A DNA stretch of 6,715 nt, taken from NCBI GenBank assembly GCA_934647195.1, contig CAKUFD010000021.1:1-6715 (forward strand), read 5' to 3'. The stretch is from an uncultured Collinsella sp. Its GTDB lineage: Bacteria; Actinomycetota; Coriobacteriia; Coriobacteriales; Coriobacteriaceae. Position numbers and translations under genes: made by a program. A model generated the notes under the pieces. That model was given only the letters and a program-made list of their open reading frames with translations, did not search any database and was not told where the DNA came from. Below are positions 4,579 to 6,715 of this stretch, in pieces (within the stretch, counting starts at the first letter, position 1; every line of letters starts with the position of its first letter).

Positions 4579-5739
4579 TCAGCGTGTAACCCTTCGCATG
4601 GGCGTTAGCCCTGTTTCCTTATCGATGCGGTTAGGGTCGATTAGAATCGCCGTCTCGCCCGGGGCAAGGGCTTCTAGCGCGTCTTCTCGCGCCTGGTCTA
4701 TATCATCCACAAGCATCGCGTAATGGCCCGCCGTGGCGGTTCCTCCATCAACACGGGCTTGACGCATGGATGAGATGCTTTCGCCAACGCTGCCGCCGCC
4801 TGAAATGTCGCTAACACCCCATGAAAGGCCGTTCATGCGCACGGGTGCGCCCGGCTTGGTGGTGGTGGACGTAGCGAACCCATGCGCCGCAAGCTGCGAT
4901 GTAATGGGCGAATACTCGTTGTCCTCGTAGGCGGGGTCCTGGTTGTTCCAGCTCCACGACTTCGCGCGCTTGTTGATTTCGTTGCAAATCGAATCAGTGA
5001 TTCGCTTGTTGACCACATCAGCGTGCTCCCCGCGCATGTCCTTACGGATTTGCTCAGGGTCTACGGCCTTTCGAGCATCGAGGTAGACGGAATAGAGCCA
5101 ATCGGGGTCGTATCCCTCCACCTCGGTGAACTCATCGCCCGCAACCACGCGGCAATCGCAGCGATCGTGAAATCGGTTGAAACCGAAACCCATATCGCCA
5201 GCGGCCTTGCGGGATGTGTAATCAAATCCGCGAGACGCGAGCATTACGCAAAAGCCGCAAGTCTCCTTGCCAGTCGGCACGCGGGCGTAGCGCGCGCCCT
5301 TCGAATAGTCGCGCTCCGCGTTTTTGATCGTCGTGTTGTTCGCCGCTCGTCCAACGTCGCTATAGGCGCGCTCGGCCATGGCCTGAGCAAATGCGTTGAA
5401 GTTGTCCGGCGTGACGTTATGCACGAAATAGTTGATGGTCGCTTGCGCCTTTGGCACGCTTACCGGGTTGTGGATTTGCGCCGGGCTGGTATCGATGCCC
5501 AGCTCATCCATCGTCACATCGTAGGCGGAGCATGCAATGGAAGCCGCCGCATCGCCGAACTCCCTACGGCACGTGATGAACGTCTCCAATGCGAACTCGC
5601 GCATGGTCTCGTCATCGATAGCGCCGCCGTTCAGCTCGTAAAAGGTTCGCAACGACGTTTGCATGAAGTTGAACGCGGCCCTTTGCTGCGCATTGAGCGC
5701 TTGCGTGTACTCCTCGAGCCTACTCGCTGGTATCTGCAT
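4579..5739 (-). CDS. MuF-like minor capsid protein with Cys/His cluster
   Basis: This 386-residue protein follows the portal gene, overlapping it by 20 bases. It belongs to the MuF/SPP1 gp7-like minor head proteins, which sit near the portal inside the capsid and may be ejected with the DNA. Residues 1-135 are helical. The diagnostic part is about 153-200: V-P-T-G-K-E-T-C-G-F-C-x-M-L-A-S-R-G, then N-R-F-H-D-R-C-D-C-R-V-V. C161, C164, H191, C194 and C196 form a CxxC...HxxCxC cluster that could bind a metal, as in other phages with this family. Residues about 205-260 resemble the usual following helices (Y-D-P-D-W, R-K-D-M-R). Residues about 275-386 form a C-terminal extension with a Gly/Ser-rich linker that I do not recognise. 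The ATG at 5739 has AGAAGG (5753-5748) upstream. Confidence 0.88.
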   Translation of the reverse strand: MQIPASRLEEYTQALNAQQRAAFNFMQTSLRTFYELNGGAIDDETMREFALETFITCRREFGDAAASIACSAYDVTMDELGIDTSPAQIHNPVSVPKAQATINYFVHNVTPDNFNAFAQAMAERAYSDVGRAANNTTIKNAERDYSKGARYARVPTGKETCGFCVMLASRGFDYTSRKAAGDMGFGFNRFHDRCDCRVVAGDEFTEVEGYDPDWLYSVYLDARKAVDPEQIRKDMRGEHADVVNKRITDSICNEINKRAKSWSWNNQDPAYEDNEYSPITSQLAAHGFATSTTTKPGAPVRMNGLSWGVSDISGGGSVGESISSMRQARVDGGTATAGHYAMLVDDIDQAREDALEALAPGETAILIDPNRIDKETGLTPMRRVTR

Positions 5740-6715
5740 CGCTTATACCTTCTGCCTGCGGTGTCGGCTGCTGCTGCGACACCTGCGCAGATGCCTGCGC
5801 CGCCGCCTGCACGATTTGCGTATATCGAACGTCGCGCAGAATCGAATCGATGGTCGATTCGGAATAGCCCAGGTCGCGCCAGAATTGACGTGTACCGGAA
5901 TAAGCCGGAACTGCGGAATTGACCTTGATAGCGAAATCGGCGTTTGCGGCCTTGGACGGGCGCAACACATCGGCGAAACGCGGCGTGATGTCTGCCGTGG
6001 CGAAATCCGCAGCATCGACGGCACCTAGCGCCATTCGTGCGATGTTGCCGAGTGCGATGCCGTTCATGCGGTTCACGTGCTCAGCTTCGACGATTAGCCG
6101 CTGCTGCGCCGCAAACATAGCTTCGGAGGATGTGGGGTTATCGAAGACGATTCCCACCTCATCCAGCGGAATACACGCCTCGCTAGCGAACTGCTTGCCC
6201 AACATCTCCAAGTGGTCGATATGGGGCTGCATGGTCATCTGCGATAGCTGCCCGAGCTGCGGGACATCGCCGTTCTTGTTCGGCGTGACCAAAAGCATCG
6301 AATCGGCGTACATCTCGACCTTGCGCTTACTCATGCTCTCGGCGGTCTTCTTGTCCACACCGAGCAAATAGCGCTGAGGCCACGTATAGAATGTAGCGGC
6401 GATTTCAGTTCGAGCGCCAACACACAGCGCGCGGTCAATCAGGCTGCGAACGGTGCGGTTAATGCGCGACTTGCCAAACGGGCGCGTCAAAGACGGGCGG
6501 TATCGCAAGGGCTCCATGAGCGGGCGGCCAAACGGGTTTGCCACTTTCTCAGCAATCCAAGAATCGCCAACCTTACGGCACGAATACGTGTACTCGTCCG
6601 TGTACATGTTCACCCACGTAGGCACGCGCAGCCCGCTTGAATCAACGTCGATGTCAACGACGCAGATACCGGCCTTGATTCGCTTCTTGCGCTCGTCCCA
6701 GATAGCCGCCGCGTC
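5720..6715 (-). CDS. Portal protein (SPP1 gp6-like), 5' end outside the window
   Basis: The frame is open to the right edge, giving 331 visible residues; a GTG at 6625 is internal, since 30 sense codons precede it. Portal proteins of this type are usually about 450-500 residues, so roughly a quarter to a third is missing. The protein would form the dodecameric DNA channel at one capsid vertex. Visible family features are a W-V-N-M-Y-T-D-E strand, N-P-F-G-R-P followed by R-P-F-G-K-S-R-I (portal clip/stem region), L-I-D-R-A, T-W-P-Q-R-Y-L-L-G-V, and the later L-G-Q-L-S-Q-M-T-M-Q-P-H-I-D-H-L stretch. Next come I-P-L-D-E-V-G and S-S-E-A-M-F-A-A-Q-Q-R-L-I-V-E-A-E. The C-terminus is a Gln/Ala-rich, acidic low-complexity tail. 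The gene runs 20 bases into the MuF-like gene. Confidence 0.93.
   Translation of the reverse strand, partial: DAAAIWDERKKRIKAGICVVDIDVDSSGLRVPTWVNMYTDEYTYSCRKVGDSWIAEKVANPFGRPLMEPLRYRPSLTRPFGKSRINRTVRSLIDRALCVGARTEIAATFYTWPQRYLLGVDKKTAESMSKRKVEMYADSMLLVTPNKNGDVPQLGQLSQMTMQPHIDHLEMLGKQFASEACIPLDEVGIVFDNPTSSEAMFAAQQRLIVEAEHVNRMNGIALGNIARMALGAVDAADFATADITPRFADVLRPSKAANADFAIKVNSAVPAYSGTRQFWRDLGYSESTIDSILRDVRYTQIVQAAAQASAQVSQQQPTPQAEGISDADTSE

Noticed and set aside
5844..5860. Inverted repeat GAATCGA...TCGATTC inside the portal gene
   Set aside because: Short arms in coding sequence for E-S-T-I-D-S; no U-run and no regulatory context.
4882..5922. Long plus-strand open frame of 346 codons opposite the MuF-like and portal genes
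   Set aside because: It is fully antisense to two well-supported genes, shows no recognisable family, and is explained by the scarcity of A/T-rich codons in the real genes.
1..6715. CRISPR array, tRNA, insertion sequence, integrase or attachment site
   Set aside because: I saw no regularly spaced repeats, no tRNA-like cloverleaf, no transposase frame and no terminal repeats; the window is filled with structural genes.

Overview
The window is a GC-rich piece of the head-to-tail structural module of a tailed phage or prophage (siphovirus-like). Every gene I support lies on the minus strand, so transcription runs from the right edge to the left. The protein families are a SPP1 gp6-type portal, a MuF-like minor capsid protein with a Cys/His cluster, a separate scaffold, a short HK97-fold capsid protein, a gp19/gp15-type connector and a frameshifted tail assembly chaperone of the DUF5361 type. 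This set is typical of phages of high-GC Gram-positive bacteria. An Actinomycetota host, perhaps a gut Coriobacteriia member, is my inference; no host gene or attachment site is present to prove it.

Layout in transcription order (right to left): portal (5' end outside the window), MuF-like minor capsid protein, an intrinsic terminator followed by two small hairpins, scaffold, major capsid protein, head-tail connector, head closure protein, a small neck or tail-completion protein, tail terminator, a second intrinsic terminator overlapping the end of that gene, major tail protein, a 57-bp two-tier inverted repeat, tail assembly chaperone G with a -1 frameshift into T, and the first 49 codons of the tape measure protein. 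Genes are tightly packed: several start inside or just after the preceding stop codon. In three or four cases an in-frame GTG or TTG would lengthen the gene, but Shine-Dalgarno spacing favours the downstream ATG, and I use that start.

The products build one virion. The portal and MuF protein form the DNA entry vertex. Scaffold and capsid protein assemble the procapsid, and the connector, closure and neck proteins seal the vertex. The tail terminator caps a tube of major tail protein built on the tape measure with the G/GT chaperones.

The most interesting signals are RNA-level. They are (1) a complete -1 frameshift site, A_AAA_AAC plus a stem 7 nt downstream, joining chaperone G to T; (2) two intrinsic terminator-like hairpins inside the operon, one just before the scaffold/capsid pair and one abutting the ribosome binding site of the major tail gene; (3) a large nested inverted repeat without a U-tract between the major tail and chaperone genes. 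Together they suggest that expression levels of the abundant structural proteins are set by RNA structure. I saw no wholly novel protein system, CRISPR array, tRNA or insertion sequence.
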